A stretch of 64,000 bases of DNA from Saccharospirillum sp. (GTDB lineage: Bacteria > Pseudomonadota > Gammaproteobacteria > Pseudomonadales > Natronospirillaceae): NCBI GenBank assembly GCA_022565595.1, contig JAIUML010000011.1, positions 62,001 to 126,000 on the forward strand, in the 5' to 3' direction. A model generated the notes under the pieces. That model was not told where the DNA came from. It did not search any database and saw nothing but the letters and a program-made list of their open reading frames with translations. The translations under genes and the position numbers were made by a program. Positions 49,480 to 60,024 of the stretch are shown here, in pieces (the first letter of the stretch is position 1; each line of letters starts with the position of its first letter).

Positions 49480-51576
49480 ATGAAACAAAGAGCGGGTAAT
49501 ATTGTAACGATCCTGGGGACCAACCGATTGCTCAGCATTTTGCTGGTCGCCCTGTTAGTGGTCGTGATGGGCCTGGTTGCGGTGGTGATCCAGAATTTCC
49601 GGTTGAACGCCTTCGACCAGGAATTGTTGGAGCATGCGGGTGAACTCAGGGTGTTGTCTCAGGAACTCGCCAAGAACTCTACCGAGGCTTCAGGTGGTGC
49701 TGAGAATGCCTTTGACCTGCTGCAGCGTGCACGCTCCGAGTTTGAAGTGCGCTGGAGTTATGTTCAGCAGGGCAACCCGATCACTAACACGCCGGCCCTG
49801 TCACAGCATGCACCGGGTGTTGATACGACGGCTTTGGCGCAACTCTGGAATCGCGTTAGCCAGAATGCCGATTTGATCGTCGATTCCAAAGACACCATCC
49901 TGGGTTTGCATACCACTGCGAATACTTTGTCAGAGCGTATCCCGGAGCTGCAAGTTGAATACGATGAGGTTGTCGAGATTCTGCTCGAAACCGATGCTGA
50001 GGCTGGCCAGGTGGCGATTGCACAGCGTCAAGCCTGGCTTGCCGAGCGGATTGTCCGTTCCATTAACCGAGTACTTGTCGGTGGTGAAGGTGCCGTTATG
50101 GCGGCCGACTCCTTCGAGCGTGACGCGGCCCTGTTCCAGCGCGTACTGGAAGGCATGATCAACGGCAACGACAACCTCGATATTCGTCGGGTAGAAGACC
50201 CCGAAGCGCGCGAAGCTCTGGCGGAAATCGCCAGCCTGTTCCAGATTGTTGCGGGCTCTGTTACCCAGATCATGCAGACATCACCTGAGCTGTTCCAGGT
50301 CCGTGAAGCAGCCAGCAACATCTTTACCGAATCACAGGCGCTACTGGAAGCTGCCTCTACCCTGAATGGCCAGATCATTCAGGCGGCAGAAGCGCGTCCT
50401 TTAGGGAAAACATGGGTATTGCTGGTTCTGGGTGCCGCTGCTTTTGGCCTGATTGCTACGGCTGTATTCGTTATTATCCGAGACACTCAGCGCGACTTGA
50501 AAGAAACCGCCGAAACCAATGAACAGAACCAGAACGCCATTCTACGTCTACTTGATGAACTGGCGGATCTCGCAGACGGTGATTTGACCACTCAGGCAAC
50601 GGTAACCGAAGACTTTACTGGTGCCATCGCCGACTCCATCAACTTCGCGATCGACCAGATGCGCCAACTGGTATCGGCCATAAACTCAACAGCTGTGCAG
50701 GTATCCTCGGCCGCTCAAGAAACCCAGGCGACGGCCATGCATCTTGCTGAAGCCTCCGAGCATCAGGCACAGGAAATTGCAGGTGCTTCTGCGGCCGTGA
50801 ACGAGATGGCGGTGTCTATTGACCAGGTATCGGCCAACGCGGCCGAGTCGGCGGCCGTTGCGGAACGCTCGGTTGCGATCGCCAAGAAAGGTGCCGATGT
50901 GGTACAGGCCACAATCAATGGCATGGATAACATTCGTGAACAGATTCAGGAAACGTCGAAGCGGATCAAGCGATTGGGTGAATCCTCTCAGGAGATTGGT
51001 GACATCGTATCCTTGATTAACGACATTGCCGACCAGACCAACATTCTTGCATTGAACGCGGCAATTCAGGCCTCCATGGCCGGTGACGCGGGTCGAGGCT
51101 TTGCTGTGGTAGCGGACGAAGTGCAGCGTCTTGCAGAACGTTCATCCGCTGCAACCAAGCAGATTGAGGCCCTGGTTAAAACCATTCAGAACGATACCAA
51201 CGAGGCGGTAATCTCGATGGAACAAACGGTTGCCGAGGTGGTCCGGGGTGCTCGACTGGCACAGGATGCCGGTGTGGCACTGGAAGAAATTGAGTCGGTA
51301 TCGAAAAACCTCGCCGACCTGATTCAGAACATTTCCAACGCCGCTCGCCAGCAGGCGTCTTCAGCGGGTCACATCTCGAATACGATGAACGTGATTCAGG
51401 AAATTACCTCTCAAACATCGGCGGGTACCACAGCGACAGCGAAATCCATTGGTAACCTGGCTCAGTTGGCCAACGACCTGCGTTCCTCGGTTGCTGGTTT
51501 CAAACTGCCAGATGGTGATGACGACCTGGATGTTCTGAGTGCACCGCGACTGGACGATCAGGTTGCGATCAGTTGA
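49480..51576 (+). CDS. pilJ: Methyl-accepting chemotaxis protein PilJ
   Basis: A 698-residue chemoreceptor of the Pil-Chp system. One membrane helix at about residues 17-38, a periplasmic region with tandem PilJ-type domains (about 40-305), a second helix at about 311-333, then a HAMP-like region and a long signalling coiled coil whose tip reads DIADQTNILALNAAIQASMA, with the adjoining GDAGRGFAVVADEVQRLAER. PilJ senses surface contact through the pili. No C-terminal tether peptide is evident. Confidence 0.94.
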   Translation: MKQRAGNIVTILGTNRLLSILLVALLVVVMGLVAVVIQNFRLNAFDQELLEHAGELRVLSQELAKNSTEASGGAENAFDLLQRARSEFEVRWSYVQQGNPITNTPALSQHAPGVDTTALAQLWNRVSQNADLIVDSKDTILGLHTTANTLSERIPELQVEYDEVVEILLETDAEAGQVAIAQRQAWLAERIVRSINRVLVGGEGAVMAADSFERDAALFQRVLEGMINGNDNLDIRRVEDPEAREALAEIASLFQIVAGSVTQIMQTSPELFQVREAASNIFTESQALLEAASTLNGQIIQAAEARPLGKTWVLLVLGAAAFGLIATAVFVIIRDTQRDLKETAETNEQNQNAILRLLDELADLADGDLTTQATVTEDFTGAIADSINFAIDQMRQLVSAINSTAVQVSSAAQETQATAMHLAEASEHQAQEIAGASAAVNEMAVSIDQVSANAAESAAVAERSVAIAKKGADVVQATINGMDNIREQIQETSKRIKRLGESSQEIGDIVSLINDIADQTNILALNAAIQASMAGDAGRGFAVVADEVQRLAERSSAATKQIEALVKTIQNDTNEAVISMEQTVAEVVRGARLAQDAGVALEEIESVSKNLADLIQNISNAARQQASSAGHISNTMNVIQEITSQTSAGTTATAKSIGNLAQLANDLRSSVAGFKLPDGDDDLDVLSAPRLDDQVAIS

Positions 51577-51600
51577 AGCGCAACATGAGGTCAGAGTTTG

Positions 51601-52455
51601 GTGACAGATCACGCCCTGATTAAACGCTTGCCGGAACTGAGCGACCGTGATTTTTCAATATGGCAAGAGTTGCTTGAAGAGCGTTTGGGGTTACAACTGC
51701 CCGAGCAAAGGCGCAGTTTCCTGAAAACCAGCCTGGCCATTCGCATGCGTGAGTTGGGCTACGACAATTATCTGGATTACTACCGTTACGTTCGCAAGGG
51801 TGACGCTGGTTTAATAGAGTGGAATATGCTCATTGACCGCGTCACCGTGCAGGAAACTCGGTTTTATCGGGATCCTGCGGCTTTTACTCTGGCACGTGAT
51901 TTCTTGCACAAAAGAGCACGCGAGAATCAGCGACCATTGGCGCTCTGGAGTGTGGGTTGTTCGACCGGGGAAGAGGCCTACAGCCTGGCCATGCTGACCC
52001 TGGAGGAGCTGCGCCGAGATGGCGCTAATCCGCAGCGGCGTTTTGGTGTTACCGGTACCGATGTGTCTCTGCAGGCGCTGGAAGCAGCCCGTCGCGGTAG
52101 CTATTCCTCCCGACGCGTTGAAAACATGGACAAGCGCTTGGTTGAGCGTTACTTCGATACCGATGGACTGGGTTATGCGGTGAAGTTTGAAGTCAGGGAC
52201 AGGGTCTGTTTTACGCGCCTGAATGTGTTGGAATTATCGCGTTCGCCGATGAAAGACCTGGATCTGATTTATTGCCAGAATGTACTGATTTATTTTCGGA
52301 AATGGCGACGTAAAGAGATCGTTTCCGAACTGGCGCGACGTTTGGCGCCCGGAGGTCTACTGATTCTGGGGCTGGGTGAAGTTGTCGACTGGAAATTGCC
52401 TGAACTGACACGCGTACCAGGTGAACGTGTGTTGGCCTATTTGAAACGCAAATGA
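51601..52455 (+). CDS. pilK: CheR-type methyltransferase PilK
   Basis: A 284-residue S-adenosylmethionine-dependent methyltransferase that methylates glutamates of PilJ. The N-terminal helical domain is followed by LWSVGCSTGEEAYSLAML (SAM binding, about residues 117-134) and DLIYCQNVLIYFRKWRRKEI. The GTG at 51601, with GAGG ten bases upstream, was preferred to the TTG one codon earlier. chpA begins 18 bases downstream. Confidence 0.92.
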   Translation: MTDHALIKRLPELSDRDFSIWQELLEERLGLQLPEQRRSFLKTSLAIRMRELGYDNYLDYYRYVRKGDAGLIEWNMLIDRVTVQETRFYRDPAAFTLARDFLHKRARENQRPLALWSVGCSTGEEAYSLAMLTLEELRRDGANPQRRFGVTGTDVSLQALEAARRGSYSSRRVENMDKRLVERYFDTDGLGYAVKFEVRDRVCFTRLNVLELSRSPMKDLDLIYCQNVLIYFRKWRRKEIVSELARRLAPGGLLILGLGEVVDWKLPELTRVPGERVLAYLKRK

Positions 52456-52473
52456 ATACAAAGGGGTATAGGC

Positions 52474-55400
52474 ATGGCAGAACGCCGTGATTACGTAGCA
52501 CTGGAGTGGGTCAAGGGCGAAATCGATGAGACGCTCAAACAGGCCCGCCAGTCGCTCGAAGCCTATGTGGATACACCGGACGATACCACGCGTTTGCAAT
52601 TCAGTCTGGCTTATATTCATCAGGTATTTGGCACGCTACAGATGGTCGAGTTTTACGGTGCTGCTCTGCTTGCGGAAGAAATGGAGCGCCTGAACCAGGC
52701 GCTGGTCGATGGCACGGCACCAACCAGTCAGGAAAACCTGGCTTTGTTGATGCAGGCCATTCTTCAATTACCCAACTACCTGGAAAAACTCAAGGGCGGT
52801 CAAAGTGATCTGCCGGTCATTATCCTGCCGTTGTTGAACGACCTGCGTGCCGCCCGCGGTGAAAAACTCCTGTCCGAGACAGCCTTGTTTTCCCCTGACC
52901 TGAGTGCTGCGCGTCGTTTTGTGGGTGAGCCGGACGTCGGTAACTTCAGGCACAGCAGTGTTGTTCAATTGCTGCGCAAGTTACGTCAGATGTATCAACT
53001 GGCCCTGCTTGGCTGGTTACGTCACCAGGATGTCGATACCAATCTTGAGTACTTGAACAAGTCGATTGCGCGCTTGTCGTCTTTGTCAGAACGAGCACCG
53101 ATGGGAGCCCTGTGGCAAGCGGCCCTGGCATTTGTGTCGGCCATTAAAGCCAAACGGATTGAACGCTCTCCTGCAATTTCCTTGATTCTGCGCCAACTCG
53201 ACAGTGAACTGAAGCGACTGTTGTCAGATCCTGAGTCGGTTGCCAGTGAATACGCCAATGAAGACATCCTCAAGAATCTGCTCTATTACCTCGCGAAAAT
53301 TGACGTGACAGGTCTGGATACGGTTCGCCGTATCCACGAGCAGTATCACCTGGATGAAGCTTTACCGAGTAGTGAAGAAGTAGAAAACCGTCGTCGTCGA
53401 CTGGCAGGGCCAGACAGAGAAACGGTAGGCAATGTGGTCTCTGCCCTGTTGGAAGAACTGGCTCGCCTGAAAGACAGCCTTGATCTGATGGTGCGCTCAC
53501 GCGTTGAAGAGAGCCGTCGCTTGTCTGAACTGGTGCCTGGCATCAAACAAATGGCCGATACCATGGCTGTGTTGGGCCTTGGTAACCCAAGGCGCGTATT
53601 GTCTGAACAACTTGATTTTATCGCTCAGATACAGCAGACAGAACTTATAGAAGACGAAGGTGTCCTGATGGACATCGCCGGTGCACTGCTCTACGTCGAA
53701 GCGTCCTTGTCGGGTATAGCTGAAGATGCGAACTTCGACAGCGACAACGAAGACGGACTGGATGGTGCTCAGGAGGCTGTCGTCCGTGAAGCTCGAAACG
53801 GCCTAGAGCAGGTCAAGGATGCCATTGTCGAATACATCGGTTCGCATTGGGATTCTCGTAAGCTGGAGCAGGTTCCACGGCAACTGAGTTCAATTCGCGG
53901 CGGCCTGGTGATGATTCCGCTGGAGCAGGCCGCTCATATATTGCGCTATGCCCAGGAATACGTTGAAGAGCGACTGTTGGCAGCCAAGCACACACCGGAA
54001 TGGTCCGAACTGGATGCTCTTGCCGACGCCATCATGGGCGTCGAATATTATCTCGAGCGGTTGGCTCGCGATGGTAGCGGCACCAACCTCGAAGTGCTGC
54101 AACGCGCAGCTGAGTCCATCGGTAAGCTTGGCTACAAGGTCGATTTTGCCGATCTGGTGGCTGCGCCTTCCGAACCCGATGAAATCACAAGCCCCGCCAT
54201 TGTTGAATCGTCTGACCTTGCAGTAGAAGCTGGTGAAGCGTCCGGCTTGTCTGAAGAGGGCTCGGATGACGGCGAAATGCCCTGGGATAGCCTGTCTGAC
54301 CTGGCGCTGGAAGACGAAGAGCTTGAGGATGACTTCGAGTTTGAGATGTCCTCTGGCGACGATGAAGTCAAGGAATTCAGCCTTGAAGAAACAGAAGCCG
54401 ACCAGGAAGATTCCACCTGGTGGGTAGATTCGGCAGAGCAGGGTGCTGCAGATTCTGAGCAAGCATCATCGCAGTCGGATGAAGTTTCTGAAAGCGAATC
54501 AAAGACATCGTCGGAGGATGACGATGATAATTTGATTGATGATGACATCCTGGAAATTTTCATCGAAGAAGCCGCCGAGGTGATGGAGACCATCGGCGAG
54601 TTTTACCCTAAATACAAGGCAGACGCGGGTGACGATCGGGCTCTGGCCGAATTCAGGCGCGCTTTTCATACCTTGAAAGGCAGTGGCCGAATGGTTGGCG
54701 CGGATGTGGTCGGAGAAACGGCCTGGGCCATCGAGAATATGCTCAATCGACTGATCGAGGGTAGCATTGAGCGCAGTGATGAGATGTTCAGGGTCACGGA
54801 CGAGGTGATAAAAGAGATTCCTCGTCTAATGACCTCCTTTGAAAATAAACAGACCCCGGACGCTCGGCGAGCAGAGGCTTTGTCCCTAATCGCACATGCC
54901 ATTGCCAAAGGTGAGCCAGTTGACTGGAGCACTGTGGATGGAAAAGCGGGTGATCAGACGCAAAGCGACAAGATCGAAGCACCTGAGCCAGTCGAGATCG
55001 AAGATACCGAAGATGGTGATGAGTTTGAAACCCTGCCGCCAGTAGCCCTGGTTGAGGAGCTCGACAACGATCCTGCTCAAGAGTTGATTGAAGTCTTTCA
55101 GGCCGAATTAGCGACGCATCTGGATACCATTGATCAGTTTGTCGCTCAGGCGCAAGAGCCGGCACCGCTGGAAGATTCGTTACAGCGGGCGCTGCATACC
55201 ATCAAGGGCTCTGCTCATATGGCGAGCGTTGATACGGTTGCCGATTTGGCACAGCCACTTGAGCAATTGATCAAGGATATGCAGGAGCGTGGCAAAACCG
55301 CTGATGCCAGTGTGCTTGATTTGCTCAGTGAAGGTGCAGTTTTGCTGCATCGGGCCGCCAGCGGTGAAGAAGACATGGATATACATGCCTTTACCGATCG

Positions 55401-58400
55401 CCTGCAGCAGGTCTACAACCGGGTGTTGAACACCACTCCAGGGCAAGATACAGAAGACTTCTCGGTCATGTCCATCTTCCTTTCGGAAGGCATGGACATC
55501 GTCTTGAACGCTGAAACCGTGCTGGATGATTGGCAGCAAAGTGGCGAAGCTGACGATCAGGTCGAGGTGTTGATTCAGGAGCTCCATATACTCTCGAAGG
55601 CTGCTGCGGCAGTCGAACTGGACCCTGTTGCTGAGTTGGCCAGCGGTCTTGCTTTATTGTTTGAAGCTGCGAACGATGGACGAACAACGGCGGACGATGG
55701 CTATTTTACCCTCGCGAGAGATGGCCATGAATCGCTGATCTCCATGATGGACCGGTTGGCGGCTGCTCAGAGTATTCGTTCGGATGCGCTCTTTATTGAG
55801 CGACTGCAGCGTCGCTTACCAGAGTACGGTTCGAGTGAGGTCGCTACTGCCGAAGAGATAGAATCCAACTTGCCGCCAGTAGAAGAATCTGAGACTGGCG
55901 ACGATGAATCGACTGCACAATCTGCCGTCAGCTCGATGATTCAACGTGACCTGGAAGTCGAACAGCCCGAGACAGCTCCGGCTGCGGTAATGGAGAGCGT
56001 ACGCCATCAGGTCGAAGGCGACCCGGAACTGGTCGACATCTTCCTGGAGGAAGCCAATGACATTCTTGAGAGCATTCAGGGTGCACTGGAAGATTGGCGC
56101 CAGGATACCAACAACACTCTGGCGGTAGAAGGCCTGCAACGCGATCTGCACACCTTGAAAGGTGGGGCGCGTATGGCAGAGATTGCGCCACTAGGCGACC
56201 TGGCGCACGAACTGGAGTTTTTGTACGAAGGTCTTGCGCAAGGAAAATACAGCCCGTCTGAAGGCCTGTTGTTATTGATTCAACAATGTCATGACCGGCT
56301 CGCCAGTATGGTTGCGGACATTGAATCCAACCTGAGTTGTGAGTCTGCGCCAGACCTGGTTGCTGCTATTGCGCATTTCAGAAAGCATCCCACCGAGGCG
56401 CCGAAGCCGGTCGATATGTCTGCCCCAAAGGCAGCACCGATGCCGGAGCCGATTGATGGAGAGGCTGAAACGGTATCGGAACCAGAACAGGCAGATGGTG
56501 GATTTGTAGTAGCCGAGTCCGACTTTGATGATGTCGACGAAACGGAAGACGTCATGCCCGCCGTGCCGGAGGGCCTGGAGGGCGAAGTCGATCTTGATAT
56601 TCTTGAGATCTTCATCGATGAGGCCGAGGAGTTGCAAGGTGAACTGGAGCAGGCCATCGACGGATGGCAGGCCGAGCCATCTAATGAATTGTACGCCGAT
56701 GAATTGAAGCGTGTGTTGCACACCGTCAAAGGTGGTGCGCGGCTTGCTCGGCTGACCAGTCTCGGTGATCTCAGCCATAATTTTGAAAGTTTTGTTATCA
56801 AGGCTCAGCAAGACAAGACACCACTGGATGCTGCCTTCTTCCGGCAAGTGACTGCCTATCAGGATCAAATGGCACAGGGCGTCGAGACTGTTCAAACCTA
56901 TTTGCGCACCCGTGGTTCTGGTGCCGGTTTCGGTCCCAGCGTTATTCAGATGGCACAGGAACTGGAGCAGACTGAGCAGACCGATTCGGAGTCATCATTG
57001 CCGGCGGTGATCAAGGCAGAACCGGAATCCGCCTCATCCGGTAACGTGCTGCCGTTCAAGCGAAAAGACGCTGACCAGAAAACTGAAAAACAGCGTCGCG
57101 CCCAGCCGCAGGAAACGGTGAAGGTTAATGCTTCCCTGTTGGAGGGGCTGGTTAACCTGGCAGGGGAGACTTCTATAGCTCGGTCGCGTCTGGAGCAGGA
57201 AGTCTCTGACTTTACCTATACTCTGACCGAAATGGACTCCACCATTGATCGACTGCGTGAACAGGTGCGCCGTCTGGATATGGAGACGGAAGCGCAAATA
57301 CTGTTCCGCCAGGAACGCGCAGAAGAAACCAACTACGAAGATTTTGACCCCCTGGAGATGGACCGCTATTCCCAGATCCAGCAGTTGTCGCGTTCCTTGA
57401 TGGAGGCGACCTATGACCTGAATGAATTGAAGTCTAGCCTCAGTGACAAGACAAGAGATGCTGAAACCTTGTTGCTGCAGCAAAGCCGCATCAATACCGA
57501 GCTGCAGGAAGGACTGATGCAGACCCGTATGGTGCCGTTCAATCGGCTGGTGCCGCGGTTGCGTCGAATAGTGCGTCAGGTCGCTGGTGAGCTGGGCAAG
57601 AATGTCGATTTTATAGTCGGCAATGCCGAGGGGGAGGTAGACCGTACCGTATTGGAGCGCATGATTTCGCCACTGGAACACATGCTTCGCAATGCTGTCG
57701 ACCATGGTATTGAACCGGCAGAGGAACGGTCACGCCAGGGCAAAGATGCCAAGGGTATGGTTCGCCTCGACCTTTCCCGTGAGGGTGGCGATGTCGTGCT
57801 GCGTCTGAATGACGACGGTGCTGGTATGGACGTTCAACGCATTAAACAGAAAGCCATAGAACGTGGCCTGCTCGACCCGAATTCCGACCTGAATGACAAG
57901 GAAATTCTGCAATACATCCTTGAGGCCGGCTTCAGTACTGCAGAAAAGGTGACGCAAATATCCGGCCGCGGCGTGGGCATGGATGTGGTGAACTCCGAAG
58001 TCAAGCAACTTGGCGGCACCATGAGTATCGACTCGCGCCTGGGTGAGGGGTCCGTTTTTACCATTCGGCTGCCCTTTACCGTTTCAGTGAACCGGGCCTT
58101 GATGGTCAGCATTGAAGACGACCAATACGCTATCCCTCTCAGTTCGATTGAAGGTATTGTGCGGGTCACTCCCAAACAATTAGCCGAGTATTACCGCCCG
58201 GATGCACCACTATTTGAATATGGGGGTGGCCGTTACCGGCTCGAGTACATGGGCAGCTTGTTGCACACCGGAGCTGCACCCAACCTCAATGGTCTCGATA
58301 TGCCGGTGCCCCTGGTGTTGGTCAAGGGTAGTGATGAGCACCATTCAATGGCGTTGCACGTAGACCGCTTGATGGGCAGCCGTGAAATTGTTGTTAAAAC

Positions 58401-58959
58401 CCTGGGTCCGCAGTTCAGTACTGTACCTGGTGTTTCTGGTGCCACTATCCTTGGGGATGGTTCAGTGGTTGTGATTCTGGACTTATCGGCCTTGATTCGT
58501 TCTCAATTGGCGGTAGAACATCAAAATATCACGGTGTTGCCCAGCAGCACGGGTGCGACTAAACCCAAAGGTCGCAGCAAAGACGAACCTGTCAAGGTGA
58601 TGGTGGTGGACGATTCGGTTACGGTGCGTAAGGTGACTAGCCGCTTGCTCGAACGCCAGGGGATGGAAGTCATCCTTGCCAAACATGGTGCCGATGCCAT
58701 CGCTTTGTTGCAGGATGTGGTGCCCGATATCATGTTGCTCGACATAGAAATGCCTTATATGGACGGTTTCGAAGTCGCATCCCGAGTCCGTCATGACGAT
58801 CGAATGAAGCTGATGCCGATCATCATGATTACCTCTCGTACCGGCAGCAAGCACCGCGAACGAGCCCTGTCGATTGGTGTCAATGAATACATGGGTAAGC
58901 CGTTCCAGGAAGGCCCCTTGCTGGAGTCGATTAGACGCTTGCTGGAGCTTGAAGGGTGA
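52474..58959 (+). CDS. chpA: Hybrid histidine kinase ChpA with multiple phosphotransfer domains
   Basis: A 2161-residue CheA-like kinase, the hub of the Pil-Chp system. Four canonical HPt domains have His at 732, 908, 1226 and 1416 (in AFHTLKGSG, ALHTIKGSA, DLHTLKGGA and VLHTVKGGA). Degenerate phosphotransfer-like sites are at His49 (YIHQVFGTL), Ser472 (QLSSIRGGL, Ser where His is expected) and His1038 (ELHILSKAA). Acidic linkers separate the modules. The kinase core follows: dimerisation helix (about 1550-1680), ATPase with MLRNAVDHGIE, DDGAGMD and SGRGVGMDVV, a CheW domain (about 1870-2010) and a receiver with Asp2090 (MLLDIEMPYMDGF). Shorter than P. aeruginosa ChpA (about 2470). Confidence 0.95.
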   Translation: MAERRDYVALEWVKGEIDETLKQARQSLEAYVDTPDDTTRLQFSLAYIHQVFGTLQMVEFYGAALLAEEMERLNQALVDGTAPTSQENLALLMQAILQLPNYLEKLKGGQSDLPVIILPLLNDLRAARGEKLLSETALFSPDLSAARRFVGEPDVGNFRHSSVVQLLRKLRQMYQLALLGWLRHQDVDTNLEYLNKSIARLSSLSERAPMGALWQAALAFVSAIKAKRIERSPAISLILRQLDSELKRLLSDPESVASEYANEDILKNLLYYLAKIDVTGLDTVRRIHEQYHLDEALPSSEEVENRRRRLAGPDRETVGNVVSALLEELARLKDSLDLMVRSRVEESRRLSELVPGIKQMADTMAVLGLGNPRRVLSEQLDFIAQIQQTELIEDEGVLMDIAGALLYVEASLSGIAEDANFDSDNEDGLDGAQEAVVREARNGLEQVKDAIVEYIGSHWDSRKLEQVPRQLSSIRGGLVMIPLEQAAHILRYAQEYVEERLLAAKHTPEWSELDALADAIMGVEYYLERLARDGSGTNLEVLQRAAESIGKLGYKVDFADLVAAPSEPDEITSPAIVESSDLAVEAGEASGLSEEGSDDGEMPWDSLSDLALEDEELEDDFEFEMSSGDDEVKEFSLEETEADQEDSTWWVDSAEQGAADSEQASSQSDEVSESESKTSSEDDDDNLIDDDILEIFIEEAAEVMETIGEFYPKYKADAGDDRALAEFRRAFHTLKGSGRMVGADVVGETAWAIENMLNRLIEGSIERSDEMFRVTDEVIKEIPRLMTSFENKQTPDARRAEALSLIAHAIAKGEPVDWSTVDGKAGDQTQSDKIEAPEPVEIEDTEDGDEFETLPPVALVEELDNDPAQELIEVFQAELATHLDTIDQFVAQAQEPAPLEDSLQRALHTIKGSAHMASVDTVADLAQPLEQLIKDMQERGKTADASVLDLLSEGAVLLHRAASGEEDMDIHAFTDRLQQVYNRVLNTTPGQDTEDFSVMSIFLSEGMDIVLNAETVLDDWQQSGEADDQVEVLIQELHILSKAAAAVELDPVAELASGLALLFEAANDGRTTADDGYFTLARDGHESLISMMDRLAAAQSIRSDALFIERLQRRLPEYGSSEVATAEEIESNLPPVEESETGDDESTAQSAVSSMIQRDLEVEQPETAPAAVMESVRHQVEGDPELVDIFLEEANDILESIQGALEDWRQDTNNTLAVEGLQRDLHTLKGGARMAEIAPLGDLAHELEFLYEGLAQGKYSPSEGLLLLIQQCHDRLASMVADIESNLSCESAPDLVAAIAHFRKHPTEAPKPVDMSAPKAAPMPEPIDGEAETVSEPEQADGGFVVAESDFDDVDETEDVMPAVPEGLEGEVDLDILEIFIDEAEELQGELEQAIDGWQAEPSNELYADELKRVLHTVKGGARLARLTSLGDLSHNFESFVIKAQQDKTPLDAAFFRQVTAYQDQMAQGVETVQTYLRTRGSGAGFGPSVIQMAQELEQTEQTDSESSLPAVIKAEPESASSGNVLPFKRKDADQKTEKQRRAQPQETVKVNASLLEGLVNLAGETSIARSRLEQEVSDFTYTLTEMDSTIDRLREQVRRLDMETEAQILFRQERAEETNYEDFDPLEMDRYSQIQQLSRSLMEATYDLNELKSSLSDKTRDAETLLLQQSRINTELQEGLMQTRMVPFNRLVPRLRRIVRQVAGELGKNVDFIVGNAEGEVDRTVLERMISPLEHMLRNAVDHGIEPAEERSRQGKDAKGMVRLDLSREGGDVVLRLNDDGAGMDVQRIKQKAIERGLLDPNSDLNDKEILQYILEAGFSTAEKVTQISGRGVGMDVVNSEVKQLGGTMSIDSRLGEGSVFTIRLPFTVSVNRALMVSIEDDQYAIPLSSIEGIVRVTPKQLAEYYRPDAPLFEYGGGRYRLEYMGSLLHTGAAPNLNGLDMPVPLVLVKGSDEHHSMALHVDRLMGSREIVVKTLGPQFSTVPGVSGATILGDGSVVVILDLSALIRSQLAVEHQNITVLPSSTGATKPKGRSKDEPVKVMVVDDSVTVRKVTSRLLERQGMEVILAKHGADAIALLQDVVPDIMLLDIEMPYMDGFEVASRVRHDDRMKLMPIIMITSRTGSKHRERALSIGVNEYMGKPFQEGPLLESIRRLLELEG

Positions 58960-58976
58960 CCTGGGAGCCGGACTGA

Positions 58977-60005
58977 ATGCAGGTGGCGCAGCATAATCGT
59001 GTTGGCATCATAGCTGAAACGCCTCTGGCTCAACACCAGTTGCAAAAGGTGGTGGAAGAAGCGGGCTATGAAGTGGCCGTCAACACCTCTCCAGAGCGGC
59101 TCAAACTTGATTTATTAAGCAATGAAACCATTCGAGTTTGGGTGGTGGAGTTGGAAGATCATGAAGCCTGGGAAGCGTTCCTGCATGAGTTGCTGGAGCG
59201 TGCCGAAGCGCCCATTCTGTTTGGTGATGCTAACCTGCCTGGCAAGAATGATGAAGGCTATTTGCGCTGGATGCGCAGAATGCAATCCAAACTTAACGAA
59301 GTTGCGCCCGTCGTAGAGGCGCCCAAAACGGCGCCTGTTTTCGACCTGGATTCGTTGCCGAAACGCGCAGAAGTACCTGTTTATGCGTTGCCCGAATCAC
59401 TAAAGCAAGCGAAGAGAACGGAGTTGGGGCCGCTTTGGGTACTCTGTGCTTCGCTCGGTGGACCTGAAGCGGTAAAGCGTTTTCTGGATGTAATACCCGG
59501 AGAGGTACCAGCCAGTTTTTTATACGCACAGCACATTGATGCAGGGTGCCTGATGGCACTCGAGCAGTCGGTTGGTCGGCATACCCAGCTCACTCTCAGT
59601 GCTGCCGAGCATGGTTGCCAACTGGAAAATGGCCATGTTTATGTGGTGCCAGTGAATCACGAGATCCGCTTTACCGAGAACCATGGAATTCTTTGGCAGA
59701 ACAACCCCTGGAGTGGGCCCTATGGACCAAGCCATGATCATCTGTTGAATAATGTCGTCAAGGTATTTGGTGAGCGTGCTCATGCCATAGTATTCAGCGG
59801 TATGGGCAGCGACGGTGCTCTGGGTGCGACAGCTATGGCGAGTGCGGGTGGCACCGTATGGGCGCAAAGCCAGGACAGCTGTGTACAGAGTTCAATGCCA
59901 GACAGTGCCGACCGAGCCGGGGCTGTTAGCTGGCGGGATACGCCGGAAGCCCTGGCGCAACGGTTAATTGATTGGTTGTCCGAGCAGCAATCTCGGGTAG
60001 CCTGA
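58977..60005 (+). CDS. chpB: Chemotaxis methylesterase ChpB (CheB-type)
   Basis: A 342-residue CheB homologue that removes methyl groups from PilJ. The C-terminal esterase (about residues 150-335) has the catalytic triad Ser in CASLGGPEA, His in YAQHIDAG and Asp in FSGMGSDG. The N-terminal part (about 5-110) has a receiver-like pattern but lacks the Asp pair (IIAETPLA) and has Glu where the phosphorylation site is expected (VWVVELED), so it is probably not phosphorylated. Starts 18 bases after chpA. Confidence 0.92.
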   Translation: MQVAQHNRVGIIAETPLAQHQLQKVVEEAGYEVAVNTSPERLKLDLLSNETIRVWVVELEDHEAWEAFLHELLERAEAPILFGDANLPGKNDEGYLRWMRRMQSKLNEVAPVVEAPKTAPVFDLDSLPKRAEVPVYALPESLKQAKRTELGPLWVLCASLGGPEAVKRFLDVIPGEVPASFLYAQHIDAGCLMALEQSVGRHTQLTLSAAEHGCQLENGHVYVVPVNHEIRFTENHGILWQNNPWSGPYGPSHDHLLNNVVKVFGERAHAIVFSGMGSDGALGATAMASAGGTVWAQSQDSCVQSSMPDSADRAGAVSWRDTPEALAQRLIDWLSEQQSRVA

Positions 60006-60024
60006 TGCAAATGAGAGAGAGGCC

